Shown here: piece by piece, positions 1 to 8,559 of the stretch
Layout: each line of letters opens with the position of its first letter
Numbering within the stretch: the stretch's first letter is position 1
Source of the DNA: Longimicrobiales bacterium
Lineage (GTDB): Bacteria > Gemmatimonadota > Gemmatimonadetes > Longimicrobiales > Gaopeijiaceae
Assembly: GCA_028284495.1 (NCBI GenBank)
Contig: JANQRP010000014.1
Span: 1 to 64,000 of the forward strand
DNA: 64,000 bases
Direction: 5' to 3'
Made by a program: the position numbers and the translations under genes
Notes under the pieces: model-generated
Seen by the model: the letters and a program-made list of their open reading frames with translations, nothing else
Told to the model about the DNA's origin: nothing
Database searches by the model: none

Positions 1-628
1 CTACTCCTCCGAGTGGGGCACCGGTGTCGTCGTCGTCGACGTCGGCAACGGGCGCTGGGGCGGCACCATCGAGCAGCCGGTCTTCGTCACCAACGTCCCC
101 TACCCCGTCGGGCGTACGCACGCCGCGTTCCCGTACGTGCAGGAGTCGACCGGAAAGGTCTACCTCTTCCTCGGTGACGAAATCCTGACCCGCCGCGGGA
201 AGGCGTTCGAGGGGTTCGGCAGCAACGCCGCGTTCGATCCGGAGACCGGCCGGGGCGGCGTCCAGTCGCCCTCGGACGGCTACATCCACATCATCGACTT
301 CACCGACCCGGAGAACCCGCGGGACGTCGCGCGCTATCACGTCCCCGAGTTCGGCACGCACAACGTCTGGGTGGAGGACGACGTCCTCTACGTCGCCTAC
401 TACGAGGGCGGCCTCCGCATGGTGGACGTGAGCGGTGAGCTGAAGGGGAATCTTGCCACGCAGGGTCGGGAGATCGCGGTCTTCAAGCCCTTCGATCCCC
501 AGGGGTTCATGGCCAATCAGCCGAACGCGTGGGGGCCGCAGCCGCACAAGGGCTATATCTTCCTGGCGGACTTCAACTCGGGACTCTGGTCGATCCGGTT
601 GTCACCGCAGGCGCGGACGGTGTTCTGA
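1..628 (+). CDS. LVIVD-repeat protein, 3' fragment
   Basis: This is the C-terminal 208 residues of a protein whose start lies left of the window. The reading frame is open from base 2 and ends at TGA 626-628. The chain has repeated segments of the form I-H-I-I-D-F-T-D-P-E-N-P followed by a G-T-H-N-V-W-V strand and V-L-Y-V-A-Y-Y-E-G-G-L-R-M-V-D-V. This is the pattern of LVIVD repeats, which build beta-propellers in secreted or surface bacterial proteins of mostly unknown function. The terminal segment (Y-I-F-L-A-D-F-N-S-G-L-W) looks like the last blade. No enzymatic motif is visible. It is convergent with the cardiolipin synthase gene, only 31 bases away. Confidence 0.75.
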   Translation, partial: YSSEWGTGVVVVDVGNGRWGGTIEQPVFVTNVPYPVGRTHAAFPYVQESTGKVYLFLGDEILTRRGKAFEGFGSNAAFDPETGRGGVQSPSDGYIHIIDFTDPENPRDVARYHVPEFGTHNVWVEDDVLYVAYYEGGLRMVDVSGELKGNLATQGREIAVFKPFDPQGFMANQPNAWGPQPHKGYIFLADFNSGLWSIRLSPQARTVF

Positions 629-659
629 CGAGTGCCGGACCGCCCTGCCGCGCCCCGGA

Positions 660-2075
660 CTACTGAATCGGGGCCGTCAGGCGGGCGAGGTTTACGGCGA
701 GTCGGAACCAGAACGGCCTACGCGCGAGCGCGTCGGCCGGCATCGGCTCGGACGCCGCGAAGTCCGCCTCCAGCATGCCGGCCACGCGCTCCACGAAGGC
801 CGGATCGGCGACGACGGCGGTCAGCTCGAAGTTCAGCCGGAACGAGCGGTTGTCGAAGTTCGCGCTGCCGACCGTCGCCACCCGGTCGTCGACGAGCACC
901 ACCTTCTGGTGCATGAAGCCGTCCATGTAGCGGCGGAAGTAGACCCCCGACGGCGCGATGCTGGCCTGGTAGGCGAAGGCCGACAGCCACGTACTCCAGT
1001 TCTCGCGCTGGTCGGGAATCAGCACACGGACGTCGACGCCCCGCAACGCGGCCATCTGCAGCGCCTTCGAGACCGCTCCGTCGGGCACGAAGTACGGGCT
1101 CGCGACCCAGAGTCTCTGCTCGGCCGCGTCGATGAGCCCGGCGTAGAGCAGGCTCATCGTCTCGAGCGGGTCGGCCGGACCGCTCGCGACCGGGAGGACG
1201 TCCATCGACCCCGCACCCTCGCCCAGATCCCACTCGAGGCCCAGCAGGCGGTCCGTGGCCCAGTACCAGTCCTGGAGGAACGCGAACTGGAGGGGTCCGA
1301 CCGCCGGACCCGTGATCCGCAGGTGGGTGTCGCGCCACGGTCCGATCTCGGGATCGAGCCCGAGGTGCTCGTCGCCGACGTTGTGTCCTCCGGTCCACGC
1401 CTCGCGTCCGTCGACGACCACCAGCTTGCGATGGTTTCGGAAGTTGATCTGGAATCGACTCCGCGGAGCGCGCCGCGCGTTGAACGCCGAGACCTCGACC
1501 CCGTCCGAGCGGAGAGCCGCGAGCCAAGCCCGGGAGAGCGCGTAGCTCCCGATCTCGTCGTACAGGAAGTACACGCGGACGCCGGACCGGACCCGTTCGA
1601 CGAGCGCGTCACGCAGGCGCCCACCAAGTCCGTCGTCGCGAACGAGGAAGAACTGCACCAGAACGTAGTCGGTGGCGCGAGCGATCCCGTCGAATATGCT
1701 CTCGAAGGTCTCCTCCCCGTTCACGAGGAGGTCCACCTCGTTGCCCGCGAGATAGGGGATGCCGGTGAGGCGCCGCGCCATCGCGCCGAGCGGAACCTCG
1801 TCGGCGCGGGCCGCCTCGACCTCCGAGGCGTCGATCACGTTGGCCAGCCGCGCCGCCTCACCCTGCAGCTCCCGATCGGTGGCCGTGCGGACGTTCACGT
1901 ACGCGTGGAAGCGATCGCGGCCGAACACCCAGTACGCCGGGACGGCGAAATACGGCAGAGTGTTCAGGAAAACCGCCCACGCGGCCGACCCCTGGGCCGT
2001 CCGGGTGTTCATCACGGCGTCGATCGACGAGGCGAACCCCAGAACGTGGAAGCCCGCGATGACGTAGGCGAGCAT
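660..2075 (-). CDS. cls: cardiolipin synthase (phospholipase D family)
   Basis: The 471-residue membrane enzyme joins two phosphatidylglycerol molecules, or a related pair of phospholipids, into cardiolipin at the inner membrane. Hydrophobic segments lie near residues 2-18 and 32-50. Two HKD motifs follow: H215-x-K217-x4-D222 and H389-x-K391-x4-D396, each with the usual downstream G-G/G-S and N residues, so both half-sites look active. The start is ATG 2075, because it gives the normal N-terminal membrane segment and leaves 8 bases after the upstream stop; longer versions would overlap that gene. It is the last gene of a tight three-gene minus-strand cluster. Confidence 0.9.
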   Translation of the reverse strand: MLAYVIAGFHVLGFASSIDAVMNTRTAQGSAAWAVFLNTLPYFAVPAYWVFGRDRFHAYVNVRTATDRELQGEAARLANVIDASEVEAARADEVPLGAMARRLTGIPYLAGNEVDLLVNGEETFESIFDGIARATDYVLVQFFLVRDDGLGGRLRDALVERVRSGVRVYFLYDEIGSYALSRAWLAALRSDGVEVSAFNARRAPRSRFQINFRNHRKLVVVDGREAWTGGHNVGDEHLGLDPEIGPWRDTHLRITGPAVGPLQFAFLQDWYWATDRLLGLEWDLGEGAGSMDVLPVASGPADPLETMSLLYAGLIDAAEQRLWVASPYFVPDGAVSKALQMAALRGVDVRVLIPDQRENWSTWLSAFAYQASIAPSGVYFRRYMDGFMHQKVVLVDDRVATVGSANFDNRSFRLNFELTAVVADPAFVERVAGMLEADFAASEPMPADALARRPFWFRLAVNLARLTAPIQ

Positions 2076-2083
2076 GTCGGGTG

Positions 2084-2551
2084 TCAGCCGATCCGTTCGT
2101 AGATCGCGTGGCTCACGCCCGCGATCTTTCCGTCGGCGTCGAAGCGCACGTACTCGTTGCTGATCGTGTTGCCGTCCTCGGACAGCGTGTTGATGATCAC
2201 CTGCGTGACACGACCGTTCCGCATGTTGGTGATCCGCGTCGAGCGCTCGTTGATGACCTCCACGGCCGTCTCGGAGCCCTCCTGCCCGTCGACGGGCCGG
2301 AACTCGCCGTCGAAGAGGGTCGTGTAGCCCCACTCGGATGCCTGACCCCGCGAGTTCGTGGACGCAACCGTGATCCGCATCCCACCGTCGCCCCACGGCT
2401 CGTACGTCATGATGTTGCTGGACGGCGGCGGCGCGTCGGACTGAAGTCGCCACTGTCCGAACCGCGACTCACCCTGCGCATGGGCCGATTCCGCGCCGAG
2501 AGCGACGAGGGCGAGGGCGAACATCGACGAGGCCAGCGTGCGGGTGATCAT
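2084..2551 (-). CDS. exported hypothetical protein
   Basis: The 155-residue protein has a clear Sec signal peptide (M-I-T-R-T-L then a hydrophobic run, ending A-H-A-Q near residue 26). The mature part is beta-rich and small. I do not recognise a family; the text resembles a DUF1579-like or lipocalin-like single domain (weight on effect terms such as W-G-D-G-G-M-R and S-T-R-I-T-N-M-R-N-G-R). The start ATG 2551 overlaps the upstream stop as ATGA, and GGAG lies eight bases ahead. Translational coupling with the NHL lipoprotein upstream and cls downstream suggests one envelope operon, but no function can be assigned. Confidence 0.75.
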   Translation of the reverse strand: MITRTLASSMFALALVALGAESAHAQGESRFGQWRLQSDAPPPSSNIMTYEPWGDGGMRITVASTNSRGQASEWGYTTLFDGEFRPVDGQEGSETAVEVINERSTRITNMRNGRVTQVIINTLSEDGNTISNEYVRFDADGKIAGVSHAIYERIG

Positions 2552-3729
2552 GGGGTCTGCTCCGGTGCGTCGGTGACGGTGAACTTCTGGATGCGTCGGC
2601 CGGTGGACGCTTCGCCGACGTACAGGTTGCCGTCGGAGTCGATGCCCATGCCGTGGGGGCGAAGGAACTGCCCGAGCTGCCGACCGCCGCGGCCGAACTC
2701 GCCCACGACTTCGAGGTCGCTCCGGCGCAGGATCCACACCTTGTGGTTGGTCCCGTCCGCAAGGTAGAGCCACTCCTGATCGGCGTCACCGGACAGCACC
2801 GGCACGAACGACGATCCCGAGGCCAGCGTCTCGGGCGCGAGGAAGACCTCCTCGACGAACTCGCCGTCCTGCCGGAACACCTGAACGCGGTTTCCACGGC
2901 GGTCGGCGACGTAGATGAGCCCGTCGGTCGAGCCCGTGATGCCGTGCACCGTCGAGAACTGGCGGGGTGGCGCGTCGGGCGTTCCCCGCCGCGTCAGGAT
3001 GTCGTCGTCGGGTGGCTCGCCGTACGCGCCCCAGTGACGGAGATAGGCCCCGGTCTCGCCGTCGAACACCACTACCCGACGATTCCGGTAGCCGTCCGCC
3101 ACGAACACTTCGTTCGTCGTCGGGTCGACCCAGATGCCGGCCGGACCCCCGAGATGGGTGGTGCTGGCGCTGCCCTCCGTGACGTCATACTCGCCGATGG
3201 TCAGGACCAGCTCGCCGGAGCGTGTGAACTTCTGCACCCGGTGATGCCGGTACGTGCCGATCCAGACGAAGTCCTCGTGATCGACGAAGATGCCGTGGGG
3301 GTTCCGTGGGAACACCGAGATGTCGTCGGAGGGAACGCCCCACCCCTGGACCACGTTGCCGTCCGGATCGAACTCGACCACCACGGGCGCGGGGCGACAG
3401 CACGATCCGATCGGGGGATCCTGCACGGCCGAGATCTCTTCGGGCGTCAGCGTCTCGTCCAGATGGGTGACCCAGACGTGGTCCCGTGCGTCAACGAACA
3501 CGCCGGTGATCGATCCCATGATCCAGAGGTCGGGCATCTCGCGCGGCCACGTCGGATCCACCTGGAAACCCGGGACGCCCGCGACGGTCGTCGTGGTTGC
3601 GCCCGAGTCGCCTGGCGCGGCTCCCTGCTCGCCCGCGCATCCGGTGAGGGCCCAGACCGCCGACGCCACGACCGCCGGGCCACACCTCGCGGCCCGATCC
3701 ATGCGCCACACTTCGCTCGTTGATGCCAT
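2548..3729 (-). CDS. NHL-repeat beta-propeller lipoprotein
   Basis: The 393-residue protein starts with a lipoprotein signal: a hydrophobic stretch ends in L-T-G-C at residues 28-31, so Cys31 is the likely acylated residue. The rest is a string of NHL-type blades, seen as repeats of G-I-x-V-D with x-x-V-W-I/V and V-x-V-F. These resemble the six-bladed propellers of NHL or peptidyl-alpha-hydroxyglycine lyase-like proteins. It probably sits on the periplasmic face of a membrane as a binding scaffold, or as a lyase of unknown substrate. ATG 3729 is preferred because GGGAG lies five bases upstream; ATG 3702 is the alternative. The 169 bases upstream are divergent from the GT9 gene. Confidence 0.8.
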   Translation of the reverse strand: MASTSEVWRMDRAARCGPAVVASAVWALTGCAGEQGAAPGDSGATTTTVAGVPGFQVDPTWPREMPDLWIMGSITGVFVDARDHVWVTHLDETLTPEEISAVQDPPIGSCCRPAPVVVEFDPDGNVVQGWGVPSDDISVFPRNPHGIFVDHEDFVWIGTYRHHRVQKFTRSGELVLTIGEYDVTEGSASTTHLGGPAGIWVDPTTNEVFVADGYRNRRVVVFDGETGAYLRHWGAYGEPPDDDILTRRGTPDAPPRQFSTVHGITGSTDGLIYVADRRGNRVQVFRQDGEFVEEVFLAPETLASGSSFVPVLSGDADQEWLYLADGTNHKVWILRRSDLEVVGEFGRGGRQLGQFLRPHGMGIDSDGNLYVGEASTGRRIQKFTVTDAPEQTP

Positions 3730-3898
3730 GCCCGCTCCCGGTGGGGGGTCTCACACGAGGCCGGAAAAGGTGGAGGCTGCCACCGGCGGAGGCAATCGAC
3801 GGGCGGCCGACGGCGGCGCGGTTTGCACGGCGCCTCCGTCCGCGTCAATCTCCCGCGCCGCTCCCCCTCGTGCCCGTTGCCTCCATGCCCGCACACTG

Positions 3899-5044
3899 GT
3901 GACCACCGAACCCTCCGGACGCCGCTACGGCGGCGAGGACCTCGGCCCGACTCCGCGGATCGCCGTCTTCGGATCGACGAAGCTGGGCAACTTCGTGGTC
4001 ACCACCCCCCTGCTCCGAGGCCTCAAGGAACGGTGGGCCGGAGCGCGGACCGACTTCTACGGGAGCCCGGTGAATCGGGCGTTCGAGACGGCATGTCCGT
4101 GGATCGACTGGCGGACCGACATCTTCCCCGCTCGCGACGACCGGCTCGAGGAGATCCGCGAAACCATGGCCGGGCGGACGCGCGACCGCCCGTACGATCT
4201 CGCGGTCAACTGTGACGGATTCAATCCGTACACGACGAAGCTCGTGACGCTGAGCGGCGCCCGGTTCCTCGCCGGCAACGCGCTCGCTCCCGACCTCTCC
4301 GACCGACTCGCGACGGGCGATCACCCGTGGCAGAGGATCCTGGACGAGCCGGACTGGACGACCCCCGACTTCCTTGCGCGCTACCGGGGGCACCTGACCA
4401 GCAACTACATCGGCGAGCTCTTCTGCCGCATGGCGTTCGTCGACACGGACTTCTTCGACGTGCGGCTCGAGTCGGAGCGCCCGGACTTCGACGTGCCCGA
4501 CGTGCTCGTCCACGCGAACGCCACGCGCTCCGCCAAGCTCTGGCCCGCCGAGCCGTGGCTGCAGGTGGTCGACGGGTGCGTCGAGCGGGGTCTCTCGCTC
4601 GGGCTCGTCGGTGTGCTCCCTCCCCCGGGCCGGGAAGGCGAGGCGGGCTACCCGATCGAGGCCGAGCTTGCCGCACACCCGGCCGTGGAGGATCTGCGCG
4701 GCCGCACCTCGCCGATCGCGCTCGCCGGCGCCATGCAGGAGGCGCGCGCCTGCGTATCGGTCGATTCGGGGCCGCTTCACGTGGCCGCCGGCGTCGGCTG
4801 CCCGACGGTGGCGGTCTTCGGAAACGACGAGGACGCAGTCGGTGCGAGTCCTCTGCTCCTGTGGATGCCGCGCGGCGAACACGTCCGACGGACGGTCTCG
4901 GAGCGTCGTTGCGGGGAGTGCCTCTCCCGACGGTTCAGGAACGACGACTGCGTGCTCGACGAGCACGCGTGCATGCAGGGTGTCTCCCCGGCTCAGGTGC
5001 TGCGGCTCCTCGACGAAGCGCTCATGCACGGTCGCACCCCCTGA
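3899..5044 (+). CDS. glycosyltransferase family 9 (heptosyltransferase-like)
   Basis: The 381-residue protein has the two Rossmann halves of GT9 enzymes, which add ADP-heptose or similar sugars to the lipopolysaccharide core on the cytoplasmic side. The N-terminal half begins R-I-A-V-F-G-S-T-K-L-G-N-F, the usual acceptor-domain opening. The C-terminal half carries D-S-G-P-L-H-V-A followed by G-C-P-T-V-A-V-F-G, the conserved donor-site signature. The late cysteine cluster (C-G-E-C ... C ... C-M) is common in this family. The start GTG 3899 is chosen because it immediately precedes the conserved domain; no good ribosome binding site is visible, so the exact start is uncertain. The sugar and acceptor cannot be read from the sequence. 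Confidence 0.85.
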   Translation: MTTEPSGRRYGGEDLGPTPRIAVFGSTKLGNFVVTTPLLRGLKERWAGARTDFYGSPVNRAFETACPWIDWRTDIFPARDDRLEEIRETMAGRTRDRPYDLAVNCDGFNPYTTKLVTLSGARFLAGNALAPDLSDRLATGDHPWQRILDEPDWTTPDFLARYRGHLTSNYIGELFCRMAFVDTDFFDVRLESERPDFDVPDVLVHANATRSAKLWPAEPWLQVVDGCVERGLSLGLVGVLPPPGREGEAGYPIEAELAAHPAVEDLRGRTSPIALAGAMQEARACVSVDSGPLHVAAGVGCPTVAVFGNDEDAVGASPLLLWMPRGEHVRRTVSERRCGECLSRRFRNDDCVLDEHACMQGVSPAQVLRLLDEALMHGRTP

Positions 5045-5088
5045 CCCGAGTCCGGTCCGCGCTTCGCTCCGCCGCTCCGCCGGGCCCG

Positions 5089-7332
5089 CTAGAGAAGCAC
5101 TTCCGCGAAGTCGACCTCCTCGGAGGCGAGTACGAAAGCGGTGGTGGGCATCCCCTCGGTGAGATCCTGCATGCGCCGATAGTACGCCGCGAAGTCGTCG
5201 ACCCGGTCCGGTGCCGCCATGCCGATGAGCACGAGATCGGCGTTCGCGGACGCCCTCCGAAGGTGCTCGGGGAAGTCCGAACGTTCGCCGACCAGCACGT
5301 CGATCTCCGCGCCGATCCGCAGATTCGACACGATACGCACGAGGTTCGCCTCGGCCGCCTCGGCCGCGCGCTCGTCGGGCACCATGAGCTTCACGGCCAG
5401 GGTCGCGCGACGCCACTCGGCGCTGGTGCGCAGAAGGTAGCCCAGGATCATCATCAGGCCGCCGTTCTTCTGCAGCCCACCCCACCAGACGTCGATCCGC
5501 CGGCGCTCGCCGTACCCGCGTTCCGGGTTGTAGCGCAGCACCATGACGTTCCGCCGCAGCTCGTTGATCGCGCGCAGTGTCGAGCAGTAGGAATCCAGCT
5601 GCTCCGGCCGGCTCGTGGTCCCGATCAGCACGGTGTTCGGAACGAGCGGACCGAACCCATAGGTCCGCACGAGTTGCTGCATCCCCTCGTGCGTGCTCTC
5701 GGCCTCCTCGACCCGCACGAGGGACGTGATCCCCCGGCGATTCAGGTACTCCCGGATCCGCTCCTCCATGGCCGCACGCGCATCGCTCCCGCGCGCGCCC
5801 TCCGGAATGATGGTGGCCGTGGTCATCAGGGCGCGACCGTGCGTCAGCGCCTTCGCGAGCTCGACCTGGTGCCAGCGTCCCGACGGCGCCCCGGACATCA
5901 CGAGCAGATTCGGGCGCCAGTTCTTCGGATCGGGGTCCTCCCCCTCCATCCGGAGCAGCGCCCCACGGGCCATCGAGAGCAGCACGCCACGCCGCACGTC
6001 GCCCCATGTGCTCCGCAGCTCTCGGCTGCGCAGCCACACGAACACGCCGGTGATCACGATCGCGGCCGCCACCGTGGCGACCGGATTGATCAGGAGCATG
6101 ATGACCCCGCAGGCCGCGGCGCCCAGCAGCGAGACCGACCAGTGCACGCGGAAGGAGGGGCGGAACGACGGGCTGCCTGTCAGCCGCTCGAGCCCCGCTC
6201 CGAGGTTCACCGTCAGGTAGGACGCGAGGAAGAACATCGTCAGGATCGGTGCGATGACGTTGAGTTCGCCCAGGCTCACCGCCGCGAGCGCCACCACCAG
6301 CGTCGCCAGCGTCCCGATCCGGGGTTCGTCGTCGGGTCCGCTTCCACGGCCCAGGAAGCGCATCCAGCGGGGCAGCACGCCGTCCCGCGCGAGTGCCTGA
6401 AGTACACGGGGAGCACCGAGAATACTGCCCAGGGCGCTCGACAGCGTCGCGCCCCAGACGCCCAGGAGAATCGCGTCGCCCCACACCGCGATCCGCCGCA
6501 TCACCAGCGGGTCGGAGATGAGCGTGGCCGCGTCCGCCCTCATGGAGAGGATCACGGGCAGCGTCATGTAGACCACGTACCCGACACCGAGCGCGGCGAG
6601 CGTCCCCCGGGGGATCGAGCGTGCGGGGTCCTTCAGGTCGCCGCTCATGTTGACGCCGGCCTCGATCCCGGTCACCGCCGGGAAGAAGACAGCGAGCACG
6701 ACCCAGAACGTCGCCGACGGCTGGGCGGCCGGCGCGAGCTGGATGCTGGTGTCGTCGATCGGACTTCCGAACAGGAACGACAGGAGCGAGATCCCGATCG
6801 CCGCCATGATGAAGTACTGCGCGCGGATCACCACCCGGGCGCTCACGATCGCGAGGACCGCCACCAGGACGGTCGTGATCGCGGCCAGCGTGGTCTGGTC
6901 CAGCCTCGGAAACACGCGCACGACCGACTCGGCGAATCCGATCGTGTACAGAGCGACCGAGAACGCCAGCGCGAAGTAGACCGGGATTCCCACGGCCCCG
7001 CCGGTCTCGATCCCCAGCGAGCGGCTGATCATGAAGTACGCTCCGCCCGTCTCCACCTTCCGGTCGGTCGCGATCGCGGCCATCGACAGCGCGGTGAGCG
7101 CGGTGATCGACGTGCAGATGGTGACGATCAGGAGCGTCTGAACGAGCCCGACGTTCCCCACGACCCATCCGAACCGCAGGTACATGATCACGCCGAGGAT
7201 CGTCAGGATCGACGGCGTGAAGACGCCCGCGAAGGTGCTGAACCCGGCTCCACCCGGCTGGTCGGCGGCGGCCCCCTCGGCGGGCTGCTGCGAGGCGTCG
7301 CCGGCCGCCGGCTCGACGTTCCTGGGGGTCAC
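5089..7332 (-). CDS. cation-chloride cotransporter-like permease (APC/SLC12 type)
   Basis: The 747-residue membrane protein has about twelve hydrophobic segments in its first 430 residues. It opens with a G-V-F-T-P-S-I-L-T-I-L-G-V-I-M-Y-L-R segment that closely matches the first transmembrane helix of SLC12 Na-K-Cl and K-Cl cotransporters. A large soluble C-terminal domain follows, with N-W-R-P-N-L-L-V-M-S-G-A-P and a universal-stress-like ending, again as in SLC12 proteins. The likely job is electroneutral ion or amino-acid cotransport at the inner membrane. The start is GTG 7332. It is convergent with the GT9 gene and divergent from the Pal-like gene. The ions carried cannot be predicted with confidence. 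Confidence 0.85.
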   Translation of the reverse strand: MTPRNVEPAAGDASQQPAEGAAADQPGGAGFSTFAGVFTPSILTILGVIMYLRFGWVVGNVGLVQTLLIVTICTSITALTALSMAAIATDRKVETGGAYFMISRSLGIETGGAVGIPVYFALAFSVALYTIGFAESVVRVFPRLDQTTLAAITTVLVAVLAIVSARVVIRAQYFIMAAIGISLLSFLFGSPIDDTSIQLAPAAQPSATFWVVLAVFFPAVTGIEAGVNMSGDLKDPARSIPRGTLAALGVGYVVYMTLPVILSMRADAATLISDPLVMRRIAVWGDAILLGVWGATLSSALGSILGAPRVLQALARDGVLPRWMRFLGRGSGPDDEPRIGTLATLVVALAAVSLGELNVIAPILTMFFLASYLTVNLGAGLERLTGSPSFRPSFRVHWSVSLLGAAACGVIMLLINPVATVAAAIVITGVFVWLRSRELRSTWGDVRRGVLLSMARGALLRMEGEDPDPKNWRPNLLVMSGAPSGRWHQVELAKALTHGRALMTTATIIPEGARGSDARAAMEERIREYLNRRGITSLVRVEEAESTHEGMQQLVRTYGFGPLVPNTVLIGTTSRPEQLDSYCSTLRAINELRRNVMVLRYNPERGYGERRRIDVWWGGLQKNGGLMMILGYLLRTSAEWRRATLAVKLMVPDERAAEAAEANLVRIVSNLRIGAEIDVLVGERSDFPEHLRRASANADLVLIGMAAPDRVDDFAAYYRRMQDLTEGMPTTAFVLASEEVDFAEVLL

Positions 7333-7603
7333 GGCGTGGGGGTCACGGCTGAAGGGGGTGCGGGCAGGCGTGAGGAAGGGCCCCGGCGGTCGGGGGGCGT
7401 CGGGTGCCGCGTCATCCCACGGCGGCTGAAGAATACATCGACCGCGGCCGAAAGCTCCATGGGACGGGGCCAGACCCGCCTCGACCGAACAGGCGGCCAG
7501 GGAGGTGGCATCGAACCTGCATCATCTGTTTCCCGGAGAGAATCGAATCCACGGGTGGGCGCGTGCCGACGCCGGTCCGCACACCCCCACGCAGGAGACC
7601 TTC

Positions 7604-8296
7604 ATGACGAATCGCACCGCAGCGCGCAGCGCCGCAATGGGGCTTCTACTGGCGGTCGGCGCCGCCGGTTGCGCCCATGTCGGCCAGGACGAGTTCGACG
7701 CCGAGATCGCCGCCATCCGGGGTGAAATGGCCCAGGGTGACGAGCTCGTGGCCAACCAGCTCGGACAGCGCATCGACGGCGTAGAGCAGCGCACCGCGCA
7801 GCTCGAGGCTCGCATGAACAGCCTCGAGGGTGAACTCCGGATGCTCGAAGAGGAGTTCGACGTGACCGTCGAGCGTCTCGAGGCGTCCCTCCGCTTCAAC
7901 ACCCCCATCCACTTCGGATTCGACGAGGACGAGATCCCGTCCGGTCAGACACCGCTTCTCGAGCGCTTCGCGTCGGTCGTGAATCAGCACTACCCCAACG
8001 CCCTGGTCACCGTCGAGGGCTTCACGGATCCGGCCGGCTCCGAGGCCTACAACCTCGCGCTCGGACAGCGCCGCGCCGACGCCGTGCGCACGTGGCTCGT
8101 CGGGGAGGGCTCGATGGTCGGCGAGCGCGTCCGCGCCGTGAGCTACGGCGAAGACACCTCCCGCCTGGTTCGGGAAGGCGCGAGCGGCCCCGGTCAGGAA
8201 GGTCAGATGAACCGTCGCGTGGTCTTCGTGATCGACCACTCGGAGGCACCTCGCGCCATCGTGACCGAGTCGCAGCAGTCGGGCGGGACGTCGTAA
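7604..8296 (+). CDS. OmpA/Pal-like peptidoglycan-associated lipoprotein
   Basis: The 230-residue protein has a lipoprotein signal ending A-A-G-C near residue 23. A charged helical stretch of roughly residues 30-95 is probably a coiled coil, and a C-terminal OmpA-like domain runs from about residue 100. The domain shows F-G-F-D-E-D-E-I, V-T-V-E-G-F-T-D and the helix L-G-Q-R-R-A-D-A-V, which bind diaminopimelate in peptidoglycan. It should tether the outer membrane to the cell wall. ATG 7604 has AGGAG six bases ahead. It has a 271-base divergent upstream region with no recognisable element, and a strong hairpin terminator follows at 8320. Confidence 0.88.
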   Translation: MTNRTAARSAAMGLLLAVGAAGCAHVGQDEFDAEIAAIRGEMAQGDELVANQLGQRIDGVEQRTAQLEARMNSLEGELRMLEEEFDVTVERLEASLRFNTPIHFGFDEDEIPSGQTPLLERFASVVNQHYPNALVTVEGFTDPAGSEAYNLALGQRRADAVRTWLVGEGSMVGERVRAVSYGEDTSRLVREGASGPGQEGQMNRRVVFVIDHSEAPRAIVTESQQSGGTS

Positions 8297-8319
8297 CGAC
8301 CCACGGCTCGGCAGCGAAA

Positions 8320-8359
8320 CGAAGAGGCCGTCCCGGATTCGTCCGGGGCGGCCTCTTCG
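8320..8359. terminator. bidirectional intrinsic terminator
   Basis: The arms CGAAGAGGCC and GGCCTCTTCG pair perfectly over ten bases, and inner bases extend the stem toward a TTCG tetraloop. It sits 23 bases after the Pal-like gene on the plus strand and downstream of tRNA-Ser on the minus strand. On the minus strand the stem is followed by a short T run, so it can end both transcripts. Confidence 0.75.
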
Positions 8360-8429
8360 CATATCGTGGGTTCTCTGAGCTCGGACCCCTGAGCGGCCTC
8401 GCACCTGCATGCGCCGTCGTTCCTTCCAG

Positions 8430-8513
8430 CGGAGGGGGTGGGATTCGAACCCACGAGGACCGAAGTCCGCCGGTTTTCAAGACCGGTGCATTGAACCGCT
8501 CTGCCACCCCTCC
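8430..8513 (-). tRNA. tRNA-Ser (anticodon UGA)
   Basis: Read on the minus strand, the acceptor stem GGAGGGG pairs with CCCCTCC and is followed by G as discriminator base. The anticodon loop CTTGAAA holds TGA and reads UCA codons. The variable arm (GGAC-TTCG-GTCC) is long, as in class II serine tRNAs. The T arm GTGGG-TTCGAAT-CCCAC is perfect. The 3' CCA is not encoded. A promoter lies directly upstream at 8523-8551. Confidence 0.97.
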
Positions 8514-8522
8514 AGTGCGCCC

Positions 8523-8551
8523 AAGATAGGGGGCCGCGGCGGACCGGCGAA
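8523..8551 (-). promoter_or_regulatory. promoter of tRNA-Ser
   Basis: On the minus strand a -35-like TTCGCC and a -10 TATCTT are separated by 17 bases. The -10 ends nine bases before the mature tRNA 5' end, so transcription would begin within a few bases of the tRNA. Confidence 0.5.
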
Positions 8552-8559
8552 CCCCGCGC

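Noticed and set aside
660..2453. Longer cardiolipin synthase beginning near 2453
   Set aside because: The extra 126 residues are arginine-rich and overlap the upstream exported protein gene; ATG 2075 gives the natural membrane start.
7500..7560. T-loop-like stretch resembling a tRNA or tmRNA end
   Set aside because: TTCGAT and TCGAAT pieces are present on the minus strand, but the flanking stems do not pair, no acceptor stem exists, and the text runs into the Pal-like gene leader.
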